Assembly: GCA_900757505.1 (NCBI GenBank)
Contig: CAAEOE010000003.1
Span: 1-39,744 of the forward strand
Reading direction: 5' to 3'
From: an uncultured Collinsella sp.
GTDB lineage: Bacteria > Actinomycetota > Coriobacteriia > Coriobacteriales > Coriobacteriaceae
DNA: 39,744 bases
Shown here: in pieces, positions 16,505 to 24,446 of the stretch
Layout of the letters: each line of letters begins with the position of its first letter
Position numbering within the stretch: position 1 is the stretch's first letter
Notes under the pieces: generated by a model
Databases searched by the model: none
Told to the model about the DNA's origin: nothing
The model's input: only the letters and a program-made list of their open reading frames with translations
Made by a program: the position numbers and the translations under genes

Positions 16505-17821
16505 TTACTCGGAAGCGGCCTTCTCGGTCTTCCAGCCATCGACGAAGGCGTTCTTGACGCCGTCCCACTTGCTGTTATCGGCAGCGTAGGCAATCAGAGC
16601 CTGCTTGAGGTTCTTCTTCCACTCCTCGGAGGGAATGTAGACGAAGTCCCAAGCGACGGTCTTCTTGCCGTCCTTGGCCATGGCAACGGCCTGCTGCGAG
16701 AAGACGTTGGTGGTCTCCTTGGCGCTCTTGAACGGAGCGGTCAGACCCATCTTGTCGGCGATGATGCTGGTCGGGGTGTCAGCGGTGACGCACCAATACA
16801 TGAAGTCCTCGGTGGCCTTCTGGGCATCCTCGGAAGCCTGGGAACTGACGCACCAGTAGTTCTCGCCGCCGGAGCACAGGCCCTGGTTCTCCTCGCCGTC
16901 AACACCGATGTAGATCGGCATCATGCCAATCTGATCGTCGGTCATGCCGGCCTTGACGAGGTCAGAGTAGGCCCAAGAGCCGTTCTGGTAGAAGACGGCC
17001 TTGCCGGTTGCGAACTCGTTGGTGGCGTCGTCGCCGGTCTTGGAAGCAAGCTGCGAAGGATCGCAGGTGGAGTCGGTGATGTACAGGTCGAAGATCTGCT
17101 TGTAGTTGTCGAGGAACTCACCCTTGATCTCGTCGTCCTCCTGGTTGTGCTCCTTCTCAAACTCGTAGTAGAGCGGCATGTTGGCAAGGTGGGTGGTGTA
17201 GCGCCAGCTGGAGGAGTCGTCCATGCCGGCGGAAGTGAAGGCACCCTCGACACCAAGCTCGTCCTTGCGGGCCTGGATGTCATCGGCACAAGCCTTCAGC
17301 TTGTCGAAGGAGTTGATGTCCTCGGCCTTGTAGCCAGCCTTCTCGAGCAGCTGCTTGTTGTAAATAATGCCGAAGCTCTCCTGAACCCAGTCGATGCACA
17401 CATCCTTGCCGTCGGACTGCAGAGCCAGGGAGTCATCAATGAGCTCACCGCGGAGCTTGGTATCGGACAGGTCGGCGCAGTAATCCTTCCAGTTCTTAAG
17501 ACCGGTGGGGCCGTTGACCTGGAACAGGGTCGGAGCGGAGCTCTTGGACATCTCGGACTTAAGCTTCTCCTCGTAGGTGTTGGAAGCGGCGGTCACGATC
17601 TTGACCTCGACGCCCTTCTCCTTCTTATAGGCCTTGGCGATCTCCTTCCACTCCTTGTCGACCTCGGGCTTGAATTGGAGGAAGTAGACCTCGGCAGCGT
17701 CACCAGAAGCAGAGGAGCCGGAGCCGGCAGAACCACCGCAACCCACGAGGCCCAGACCAAGAACTGCAGCCGCGGAACCAGCAAAGCCCAGGAACTGCCT
17801 TCTGCTCATTTCGTTCTTCAT
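16505..17821 (-). CDS. ABC sugar importer substrate-binding lipoprotein
   Basis: A 438-residue extracellular lipoprotein of the family 1 solute-binding proteins. The N terminus MKNEMSRRQFLGFAGSAAAV has a twin-arginine signature and a lipobox LVGC, giving the lipidated Cys28, followed by a Ser/Gly linker. The mature part (VYFLQFKPEVDKEWKEIAKAY onward) has the two-lobed pattern, with FATGKAVFYQNGSW and DTPTSI segments typical of CUT1 binders. The ATG at 17819-17821 follows AAAGGGTGG. First gene of the transporter operon; proximity to a TreR-like regulator and malQ/glgP suggests an alpha-glucoside ligand. Confidence 0.93.
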   Translation of the reverse strand: MKNEMSRRQFLGFAGSAAAVLGLGLVGCGGSAGSGSSASGDAAEVYFLQFKPEVDKEWKEIAKAYKKEKGVEVKIVTAASNTYEEKLKSEMSKSSAPTLFQVNGPTGLKNWKDYCADLSDTKLRGELIDDSLALQSDGKDVCIDWVQESFGIIYNKQLLEKAGYKAEDINSFDKLKACADDIQARKDELGVEGAFTSAGMDDSSSWRYTTHLANMPLYYEFEKEHNQEDDEIKGEFLDNYKQIFDLYITDSTCDPSQLASKTGDDATNEFATGKAVFYQNGSWAYSDLVKAGMTDDQIGMMPIYIGVDGEENQGLCSGGENYWCVSSQASEDAQKATEDFMYWCVTADTPTSIIADKMGLTAPFKSAKETTNVFSQQAVAMAKDGKKTVAWDFVYIPSEEWKKNLKQALIAYAADNSKWDGVKNAFVDGWKTEKAASE

Positions 17822-17929
17822 TACAATCCACCCTTTCACACCGTGGCGGCACCCTTTGCCGCCGCCTTCGGAGATTGGCTCGGGGACTTTGCCCCTTTTG
17901 CTGATTTGAACGATACGCTATTTGGCTAG

Positions 17930-17947
17930 TTGTTTGAACAAGTATTA
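17930..17947 (-). promoter_or_regulatory. Binding-protein promoter -10 with abutting operator candidate
   Basis: On the minus strand a TAATAC -10 box (plus coordinates 17942-17947) is followed at once by TTGTTCAAACAA (17930-17941), a palindrome with arms TTGTT/AACAA. A second related site, TTGTATAAACAA, lies at 18005-18016. TreR of Bacillus binds TTGTATATACAA-like DNA, so the adjacent TreR-like protein is the natural candidate. The rest of the 17822-18127 gap holds only these sites and a terminator. Confidence 0.5.
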
Positions 17948-18034
17948 CTAGAGCGGTAGAAAAACTTCGGTGAACGGTAATTTCAACTTGATACTTGACA
18001 AGTTTTGTATAAACAATTATTTGTTATCTAATGC

Positions 18035-18089
18035 AGAGAAAACGCCCGGTCAAGCCGATGTACCGTCGGTTTGACCGGGCGTTTTCTCT
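18035..18089. terminator. Terminator after the treR-like gene, two-way
   Basis: AGAGAAAACGCCCGGTCAA (18035-18053) and its exact complement (18071-18089) form a 19-bp stem, with inner CCGA/TCGG. The arm carries a TTTT run on both strands. It isolates the treR-like transcript from the downstream transporter operon. Confidence 0.85.
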
Positions 18090-18127
18090 TTGAGGCCATG
18101 AGTCTCGTCAGGCTGCGAGCTAGCCGG

Positions 18128-18847
18128 CTATCGCTTGGAATTGACGCGGTAATGGAAGATCTCGGGGTGTGTGCGAGTGTGCGTCACCTCAAACAAGATG
18201 CCATCCGAGGTGTACGACTGACTCTCCATGACGGCAACGCAGTTGTATTTGCCGAGGTCAAGATAGCTGCAGTCCTCATCGTTGGCGAGCTCGACACTCA
18301 CCGTACGACGGCTCGCCATCACTTTGACACCGCGCTTGTGCTCCAGATAGCCGTAAATAGAATCTGCCGCGATCTCGGGAGTCAGGCCCTTGGCGATCGA
18401 CGCCAAAAAATAGCCATGGTCCACTTGGCGCGCGTTGCCGTTGAGGCTTCGGACACGCACTACGCGAATCAACTCCTCGCCCACCTTAAAGCCCAGGCGA
18501 CGGGAAAGCTGTTCGGTGCAGACCAGATGTTCAAAGGACTTGACGTCCGTCGAGGCAACAGCATTGTTACGCTTTGCAAACTCGCCAAACGACTCGACTT
18601 CCTCGAGTGCGCCGAGCATATCGGTCTCACCTTTGAGCCAGATGACACGCACGCCCTTGCCGTGAATGGGTTGCACGTACATCTCGTCGGCCAGCATGGC
18701 AAGTGCTCGACGGACGGTATTTCGAGTGCATCCGAATTCCGCGGTCAGCTCGGCCTCGGTCGGCAGCATCTCCTGGAACGCATAGGTTCCATTAATGATG
18801 CGCGAGCGTATTTCTCGGTAGATTCCTTCGTATATCGCTTTTGGCAT
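18128..18847 (-). CDS. GntR/HutC-family regulator, TreR-like
   Basis: A 239-residue regulator. Winged helix at 1-70: KAIYEGIYREIRSRIING, PTEAELTAEFGCTRNTVRR at 29-47, and wing QPIHGKGVRVI. The UTRA domain includes YFLASIAKGLTPEIAADSIY and EDCSYLDL, whose order and spacing closely follow Bacillus TreR, the trehalose-6-phosphate-responsive repressor. The ATG at 18845-18847 follows AGAGGTGAAG. It stands between the ABC importer and the divergent PTS fusion. TTGTTYAAAC sites at both flanks suggest it controls both and perhaps itself. Effector: probably a phosphorylated alpha-glucoside, by inference. Confidence 0.85.
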   Translation of the reverse strand: MPKAIYEGIYREIRSRIINGTYAFQEMLPTEAELTAEFGCTRNTVRRALAMLADEMYVQPIHGKGVRVIWLKGETDMLGALEEVESFGEFAKRNNAVASTDVKSFEHLVCTEQLSRRLGFKVGEELIRVVRVRSLNGNARQVDHGYFLASIAKGLTPEIAADSIYGYLEHKRGVKVMASRRTVSVELANDEDCSYLDLGKYNCVAVMESQSYTSDGILFEVTHTRTHPEIFHYRVNSKR

Positions 18848-18900
18848 GACTTCACCTCTAATGATATATGTATGGCTAGGCACGATAGCATTTCTTAAAG

Positions 18901-18912
18901 TTGTTCAAACCG
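18901..18912. promoter_or_regulatory. Operator candidate upstream of the treR-like gene
   Basis: TTGTTCAAACCG matches the TTGTTYRAACAA family seen at 17930, 18005 and 19022, with the right half partly degenerate. It lies 53 bp upstream of the regulator start codon, consistent with autoregulation. Confidence 0.35.
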
Positions 18913-19008
18913 ATTATCGGTAAAGCACGGATTATTTACCGTCGACGGCCCCCCGAAACCCAAATCGGACCGAATCAAAACCGTCAATGCGGCAAGCAGC
19001 CAGTCCTC

Positions 19009-19033
19009 TACAATGAGTTCATTGTTTAAACGT
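19009..19033 (+). promoter_or_regulatory. PTS-fusion promoter -10 with operator candidate
   Basis: TACAAT at 19009-19014 is a likely -10 box. TTGTTTAAACGT at 19022-19033 contains the palindrome GTTTAAAC and would cover the transcription start, as expected for a repressor site. Confidence 0.45.
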
Positions 19034-19071
19034 TCTTGCTCGCACAGCATGTTGCATCCGGAAGGCATATT

Positions 19072-21525
19072 ATGCTGCAGAAAATCCAACGTTTTGGTGG
19101 GGCCATGTTTGCGCCCGCCATGCTGTTTTCCATATCGGGCCTTATGGTCGGCATCTCCGCTCTCGCAACGACTGTGGACATCGTCGGTGACCTCGCCACA
19201 TACGGAACCCCCTGGTACGTATTCTGGGCTATCATCCAGCGCGGCTCGTGGACGGTCTTTAAACGCCTTCCACTCCTTTTTGCCGTAGCGCTGCCTATTG
19301 GCCTTGCCCAAAAGCAACCGGCGCGCTGCTGCCTCGAGGCACTCGTGGCCTATTTTGCCTATTGCTTCTTTTTGAGCGAGATCATTAAGCTGAGCGGAGA
19401 CAACCTTGGGCTTAAGTACCCGTCGTTTTTGACCTCCGCTAGCGGCATCACCGTCATCGACGGCATCAAGACGCTCGACACCGGCATTATCGGCCCGCTG
19501 GCGGTGTCGGCAACCGTCGTCGCGATCCATGACCGCTTCTACGATGCCAAGGTTCCCGATTGGCTCGGCACCTTCTCGGGTTCCTCGCTGGTCTACCTCA
19601 TCAGCTTTTTTGCCGTGTTTGCCCTTGCCGCCATCTCGGCCGCCATCGTGCCTTTCGCATACGCTGTGACCGAAACGCTGCGCCACGCACTTGCGGGCGT
19701 CGGCCCCTTCGGCGTGGGCATCTTTGTGTTTTTGGAGCGAGCACTCGAGCCCATGGGGCTGCACCACCTGCTCTATATGCCCATCTATTACGACAATCTG
19801 GTCATTCACGACGGTATTTACGCCACGTGGACCAACCTGCTCCCCATTCTCTCCCATAGCACGCGCCCTTTAAATGAACTTGCGCCCTGGGCAGGTTTTA
19901 CCGCCACCGGCTGGGGCAAGCTCTTTGGCCTTCCCGCCATCGCGGCAGCATTCTATTTCACCGCCAAACCCGAACGCCGCGCCGGCCTTAAGGTCATCCT
20001 TTTGCCCGCCATCGTCGCCTCGGTGGTCTGCGGCGTCACCGAACCGCTCGAGTTTCTCTTTATGTTCACCTATCCCGGACTCTTTTTGCTCTACGCCGTC
20101 CTATCCTCCTGCCTTGCCATGACCATGAACTTCTTTGGCATCGTCGGCATCTTCTCGGGCGGCCTGATGGAGATGGCAGCCTTCAACTTTATTCCGCTCA
20201 TGCGCACGCATGCCGGTGCCTATCTTTTGGCGCTCGGTATTGGCCTTGCCTTTAGCCTCATCTTTTTTGTTAGCTTTCGGGGCCTTATCCTGGCCTTAGA
20301 CCTAAAAACCCCGGGACGCGAGGACCATATTGCCGGCAACACGGCGCTCTCGCGCTTGACGGGAGGCAACGTTGACGAAAGGCATTCATCCAAAACCGGG
20401 GCTTCCGACGCCCAGGCATCGCAAGACCACCTGCTCGCCGAGCAGGTTGTGGCGCTTCTGGGCGGCGTATCCAACATTGTGGGCGCAACCAACTGCGCCA
20501 CGCGCCTGCGCGTCGAGGTCGAAGACCCCTCCATCGTTGCAGATAACGCGTCGTTTGTCGCGGTGGGCGCCAAGGGCCTCATCATTACGGGCAAGACCGC
20601 CCAGGTGATCATCGGCATCTCCGTTCCCCGCGTTAAAGAGCATTTTGACCAGATCATGGGCCTCGAGCCGGGATTTGTGCCCACCACCTCGGCCTCCCCT
20701 GCCGCCAGTCCAACCCACAAGCACGGCGATATCTGCTTCTTCGACATTGACGGCACGCTCGCGTGGCAAGACCCCAGGCTCGCCCAAGACCTTCCCGAAG
20801 ACGAGCGGGACCTCTCCCCCTATCCCAACGAGGCGGTTTCGCAGGCAATCCGCGCGTTTGTCACCAACGGCAACATGGCCTTTATCTGCACGGGACGCAC
20901 CCTGAGCTGCATTCATCCCAAGCTACTCGAGCTGCCGTGGGCAGGAATTGTCTGCTTGGCGGGAGGCTACGTCGAACTCGACGAACGCATTGTGCGAAAT
21001 GCGGCCATGAGCCCTGGCTTGCTGCAACGCCTCGCCCCGTATCTTGAGCAATCGGACGAGGTGATTCGCTTTGAAGGTCTCGATCGCGTCGTGCGCATGA
21101 GCGCGGACGCCCCCGAGACGTACGGATACGCCCGTACCGTAGGCGATGCCGTCACAAAGCTCAAGCATTACAGCGCCTACAAGATCCTCATGTCCACGAA
21201 GCTTGCCAACCGCATCGCCCAAGATGAAGAGCTCGGACCTCTGCTCTGCTTCAACGAGCTCGAGCTCGAGGTCACAGAAATCTCGCCTCGCGAATGCACC
21301 AAACGGGCCGGAATCAAGGCCGTGCTTGACGCCCTGGGGCCAGACCACGGCACCGTGTACGGCATTGGCGACGCGAGTAACGACATCGCCCTCATGGAGG
21401 CGGTCGATGTTGGCATCGCTATGGGCAACGCGCCGGATTTCCTTAAGGAAAAGGCCGACTACGTAACCGACAGCTTCGACCATGACGGCGTCGTCACCGC
21501 GCTCGAACACTTTGGGCTTATCTAG
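19072..21525 (+). CDS. PTS EIIC-EIIB permease fused to a Cof-type HAD phosphatase
   Basis: An 817-residue fusion. Residues 1 to about 430 are a multi-pass EIIC of the glucose/alpha-glucoside (MalX/GlvC) family, starting MLQKIQRFGGAMFAPAML and carrying GVTEPLEF with Glu324. Residues about 455-530 are EIIB with the phosphorylated cysteine in NCATRLR (Cys475). After a short proline/serine/alanine linker, residues about 555-817 are a HAD-IIB hydrolase: DIDGT (Asp558, Asp560), CTGRT (Thr607), GDASNDIALMEA (Asp767, Asp771). No EIIA is present, so a separate EIIA is needed. The ATG at 19072 follows GGAAGG. All motifs are intact in one frame. Expected action: import and phosphorylate a sugar, then remove the phosphate; the coupling is inference. 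Confidence 0.9.
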   Translation: MLQKIQRFGGAMFAPAMLFSISGLMVGISALATTVDIVGDLATYGTPWYVFWAIIQRGSWTVFKRLPLLFAVALPIGLAQKQPARCCLEALVAYFAYCFFLSEIIKLSGDNLGLKYPSFLTSASGITVIDGIKTLDTGIIGPLAVSATVVAIHDRFYDAKVPDWLGTFSGSSLVYLISFFAVFALAAISAAIVPFAYAVTETLRHALAGVGPFGVGIFVFLERALEPMGLHHLLYMPIYYDNLVIHDGIYATWTNLLPILSHSTRPLNELAPWAGFTATGWGKLFGLPAIAAAFYFTAKPERRAGLKVILLPAIVASVVCGVTEPLEFLFMFTYPGLFLLYAVLSSCLAMTMNFFGIVGIFSGGLMEMAAFNFIPLMRTHAGAYLLALGIGLAFSLIFFVSFRGLILALDLKTPGREDHIAGNTALSRLTGGNVDERHSSKTGASDAQASQDHLLAEQVVALLGGVSNIVGATNCATRLRVEVEDPSIVADNASFVAVGAKGLIITGKTAQVIIGISVPRVKEHFDQIMGLEPGFVPTTSASPAASPTHKHGDICFFDIDGTLAWQDPRLAQDLPEDERDLSPYPNEAVSQAIRAFVTNGNMAFICTGRTLSCIHPKLLELPWAGIVCLAGGYVELDERIVRNAAMSPGLLQRLAPYLEQSDEVIRFEGLDRVVRMSADAPETYGYARTVGDAVTKLKHYSAYKILMSTKLANRIAQDEELGPLLCFNELELEVTEISPRECTKRAGIKAVLDALGPDHGTVYGIGDASNDIALMEAVDVGIAMGNAPDFLKEKADYVTDSFDHDGVVTALEHFGLI

Positions 21526-21641
21526 CCGAGCCCCTTGCCGCGTTTGCGGCCGCAAGACTCATTCGTCTTCAACCGCCGCGCTCGACGCCCTAATGTGGCA
21601 ATATGTTGTCTGCATAATGCAACGATGCAACCCAAGAAAGA

Positions 21642-22667
21642 ATGCGAGAGCCTGTGTCCAGTCCGTTTACCAGCTTTTTAGCCCAGCACTTCGGCCAGAT
21701 CAACGACTATCTGGCCACGTTCTTTGACGGACAGGCGACCTCCGCCGATATCGAGCGCTATCTGTACGCCCCGCTTTCGGCATTTACCGCCAATGCCGGC
21801 AAGCGCCACCGCCCGCTCATCTGCATGCTCGCCGCCACCGCAGTGGGCGGCAGCTTTGAGAGCGCCCGCAGCGCCGCGGCGGCCATCGAGCATTTCCAGT
21901 CGGGTGCGCTCATCCACGACGACATCGCCGATAACGGGCAGCTGCGCCGCGGCAAGCCCTGCATGCACCTCACCGAGGGCACGGGGCTTGCCATCAACTG
22001 CGGCGACCTGGCACTTACCATGGTCACCAAGACGGTTCTCGACGATCCCACGCTTGAGGCAGGCGTAAAGCTGCGCGTACTCCACGAGCTCACCGAGATG
22101 ATCGTCCGCACCATCGAGGGTCAGGCGCTCGACTTGGGCTGGGTCCGTGACGCACGCTTCGACATCTCGGTCGACGATTATCTGGACATGGCGACGCACA
22201 AGACCGCGTACTACAGCGGAGCCACGCCGCTTGCCACCGGAGCCATCATCGGCGGAGGCAGCGAGGAGCAAATTGAGGCGCTGCGCGCCTTTGGCCTGCA
22301 CACGGGCCTTGCCTTCCAAATTCAAGACGACCTGCTCAACTTGATCGGCACCAAGGAGGCCGCCAACAAGGACTTCCGCACCGACATCACCGAGGGTAAG
22401 CGCACGCTCGTTGCCGTGCACGCCCTGTCTGATGAGCGCTATCACGACGAGATTGAAGCAATCCTCTCCTCGGGCACCGAGGACCCCGCACAGCTCGCGC
22501 GCGCCGTGGAAATCTTCCAGGAGACCGGCTCTATCGATTACGCCCACGCCTACGCGCTGGACCTGACCGCCAAAGCCAAGGCCGCCATCGAGGACGTTTC
22601 ACTCGACCCGCATGCACGCGAACTGTTCCTCTCCATGGCAGATTTCTTTGTGGAGCGCCTTAACTAG
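21642..22667 (+). CDS. Polyprenyl diphosphate synthase
   Basis: A 341-residue trans-isoprenyl diphosphate synthase that condenses isopentenyl diphosphate onto allylic primers for carriers or quinones. First aspartate-rich motif DDIAD at 93-97 followed by NGQLRRGKP, second motif DDLLN at 229-233, and GKR at the start (53-55) and EGKRT after the second motif are intact. Chain length cannot be judged reliably. The ATG at 21642 has only a weak A-rich site; GTG 21654 is an alternative start. The 116-bp gap to the PTS gene shows no strong terminator. Confidence 0.9.
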   Translation: MREPVSSPFTSFLAQHFGQINDYLATFFDGQATSADIERYLYAPLSAFTANAGKRHRPLICMLAATAVGGSFESARSAAAAIEHFQSGALIHDDIADNGQLRRGKPCMHLTEGTGLAINCGDLALTMVTKTVLDDPTLEAGVKLRVLHELTEMIVRTIEGQALDLGWVRDARFDISVDDYLDMATHKTAYYSGATPLATGAIIGGGSEEQIEALRAFGLHTGLAFQIQDDLLNLIGTKEAANKDFRTDITEGKRTLVAVHALSDERYHDEIEAILSSGTEDPAQLARAVEIFQETGSIDYAHAYALDLTAKAKAAIEDVSLDPHARELFLSMADFFVERLN

Positions 22668-22805
22668 CGGGGGTTATAAAACCTGTCAGCAGCGTATTTG
22701 GGTACAACTTGCTACACTGTTGAGTGCATGTTTATGCATCCCTTTGCGTTGTCTATCCGACACACGCTCAAATAGTACGAATGGTACGCCGAAAGGGGTT
22801 CGTTC

Positions 22806-23711
22806 ATGGAACCTATTACAACGGGCATGCAGGGAGCAGCCGTCGAGGACGTCCAGTCCCGCCTTCTGCAGCTCGGCTATACAATCGATGACACCGAGGT
22901 TGCCGACAAGCGCTTTGGCACCACCACCGAACAGGCTGTTGGCACCTTTAGGCTCGATAGCGGCCTTGCCGCTGGCTGTGCCGTCGATATCCCCTGCTGG
23001 AGCGCCCTGGTCGACGCCTCGTATAAACTGGGCGACCGCACGCTCTATCTGCGCATGCCCAATTTCCATGGCGCCGACGTGCAGGCCCTGCAGAAAGCGC
23101 TCAACGTTTTGGGCTTTGCCTGCGGCGAGGACGACGGCTACTTTGGCCCGCACACCGAGGCGGCCCTTCAGCAGTTCCAGGAAAACGTCGGTCTGTTTGC
23201 CGATGGCATGGCGTTCCAGGATACCTACGCCTATATCAACCGCCTGCACCACGTGTGGGAGGGTAAACCTTCGGTGACCGAAGCCGAGTCCCGCATCGGT
23301 TTTGCTCGCGCCGCCAACGTGCTCGAGCGCTTCCAGATTGCCGTTATCGGCGAGGACCCCATCGCACGCAGTGTTGCGTCGCGCATGTGGAATATCGCCA
23401 CGGCAACGACCGACAACAGCGGCATGATGCTCTGCGACTCCGAGGTCCCAACCGACGTTGACCTGGTGCTCGAGATTGCAAGCGACGAGCTGCCCGCCGA
23501 CGCCGCACCGCGCGCCACGATTGCCCTCGCCGAGTGCCACAACCTGGCCCAGCGCATCCGCACTGCCAATGTCGCCGCACAGCAGAAGCCGGCACGCATT
23601 CGCATTGAGCTCACGGGCATGACGCGCTACAACGGCACCTTCACAGCCAGCGACGCGCAGACACTCGCTGTACGCCTACTCGACGGCGTTTGCGATGCCC
23701 TCGCAGATTAG
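22806..23711 (+). CDS. Two peptidoglycan-binding domains, no export signal (CwlM-like?)
   Basis: A 301-residue protein. Residues 1-60 (GMQGAAVEDVQSRLLQLGY) and about 80-140 (GADVQALQKALNVLGFACGEDDGYFGPHTEAALQQFQ) are two PG_binding_1 repeats. The remaining 150 residues (ERFQIAVIGEDPIARSVASRMW onward) have no metal-binding His/Glu pattern. No signal peptide or lipobox is seen. The domain order recalls actinobacterial CwlM, a cytoplasmic amidase homologue that regulates MurA, but the C-terminal match is weak, so this is a suggestion only. The ATG at 22806 follows AAAGGGG. Confidence 0.8.
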   Translation: MEPITTGMQGAAVEDVQSRLLQLGYTIDDTEVADKRFGTTTEQAVGTFRLDSGLAAGCAVDIPCWSALVDASYKLGDRTLYLRMPNFHGADVQALQKALNVLGFACGEDDGYFGPHTEAALQQFQENVGLFADGMAFQDTYAYINRLHHVWEGKPSVTEAESRIGFARAANVLERFQIAVIGEDPIARSVASRMWNIATATTDNSGMMLCDSEVPTDVDLVLEIASDELPADAAPRATIALAECHNLAQRIRTANVAAQQKPARIRIELTGMTRYNGTFTASDAQTLAVRLLDGVCDALAD

Positions 23712-23749
23712 GTAAACTAAACGAGTTGCTTTTGGGCAACACCACACAT

Positions 23750-23824
23750 TGGGACGTAGTTCAACGGTAGAACTCCGGTTTTTGGTGCCGGCTGTTGGGG
23801 GTTCGAATCCCTCCGTCCCAGCCA
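23750..23824 (+). tRNA. tRNA-Gln (UUG)
   Basis: Acceptor TGGGACG (23750-23756) pairs with CGTCCCA (23814-23820), discriminator G, encoded CCA at 23822-23824. The D arm (AGTTCAACGGTAGAACT), anticodon arm CCGGT-TTTTGGT-GCCGG with anticodon TTG, and T loop GTTCGAATC are all present. It sits in an intergenic region after the peptidoglycan-binding gene. Confidence 0.97.
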
Positions 23825-23833
23825 TTAAAATTG

Positions 23834-23870
23834 AGCGCCCTGAGCCCATAACGTCCCAGGGCGCTTTCTT
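23834..23870 (+). terminator. tRNA-Gln terminator
   Basis: AGCGCCCTG (23834-23842) pairs with CAGGGCGCT (23857-23865), followed by TTCTT. Confidence 0.85.
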
Positions 23871-23879
23871 GTGGGCAAG

Positions 23880-24009
23880 CGGAGGGATTCGAACCCGCCA
23901 GGGTGCGGAGCTGAGGAAACGCGAAGCGTTTTCCAGCGCAGCACGCAAGGAGCGAAGCGACGCAGCGGGGCGCGGATGCCGCAGGCAGACGCGGAATCCC
24001 TCCGTCCCA
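23880..24009. repeat. Inverted and direct copies of the tRNA-Gln 3' end
   Basis: CGGAGGGATTCGAACCC (23880-23896) is the exact reverse complement of tRNA bases 23799-23815. GAATCCCTCCGTCCCA (23994-24009) repeats tRNA bases 23805-23820 in direct orientation, 189 bp downstream. The 97 bp between them hold no protein gene but do contain a small hairpin GGAAACGC/GCGTTTTCC. This looks like a remnant of integration or duplication at the tRNA 3' end, a common attachment site. Confidence 0.7.
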
Positions 24010-24290
24010 TACCAGCAACGGGCTCCCCGCATCTCGACTTTCCAGCCAAACCGGCACTTAGGGGCGCTCCCAAAGTGCCGGTCATAGCTTCTCCTACAGA
24101 ACGAGAAGTTGCAAAAGGTAGATTTTCAGGCATGTCCCAAAAATCCACCCTCAAAAGACAGGCGCCCCAAGCCCATTAGGACCAAGAGCGCCTTACATCT
24201 AGAAAATATCAGCCCAGTTCCGAAAAGCGAGCCGTCTGCGACAACCAAGTAGCCGCCGGCCCCGGGAGAGCGGGGACACCGACTTAGGTT
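24010..24290. other. Non-coding stretch between the tRNA remnants and the pnp end
   Basis: No credible reading frame. A perfect stem, ACCGGCACTT (24050-24059) with AAGTGCCGGT (24073-24082), is the only clear structure. GGCGC/GCGCC pairs near 24160-24193 may form a second, weaker hairpin. Confidence 0.5.
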
Positions 24291-24291
24291 T

Positions 24292-24360
24292 ATCGCGAGT
24301 TCCGCACGAACAGGAGGCCACTTAATGTGGCCTCCGTCGTGAGCAGGACTGTAGAGCAGG
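24292..24360. repeat. Hairpin element, copy 2
   Basis: Begins ATCGCGAGTTCCGCACGA and has the hairpin GGAGGCCAC-TTAAT-GTGGCCTCC. Over the first 60 bases it differs from the centre of the 6063-6188 element at six positions. Two of those pairs keep the stem: A-T becomes G-C, and an outer A-T becomes C-G. It lies in the gap before the pnp terminator and lacks the 28-bp arms seen in copy 1. Confidence 0.75.
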
Positions 24361-24390
24361 AAACTTTACCCGCGGACCCCGCCGGGAATA

Positions 24391-24423
24391 GCAAAAGGGC
24401 GACCCCTGTCCGGAGTCGCCCTT
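24391..24423 (-). terminator. pnp terminator
   Basis: AAGGGCGAC (24395-24403) pairs with GTCGCCCTT (24415-24423); on the minus strand the stem is followed by TTTTGC. Confidence 0.85.
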
Positions 24424-24446
24424 GTTGAGCTGCTTATGTGTAGCTA

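Noticed and set aside
18895..19857. 320-codon frame opposite the start of the PTS gene
   Set aside because: Overlaps both the candidate PTS promoter and the EIIC coding region; composition looks like a reverse-frame product of a membrane protein gene.
23871..24010. A second tRNA on the minus strand
   Set aside because: A T-arm-like GGGTTCGAATCCC is visible, but no matching acceptor, D arm or anticodon arm can be folded around it; it reads as a copied fragment of tRNA-Gln.
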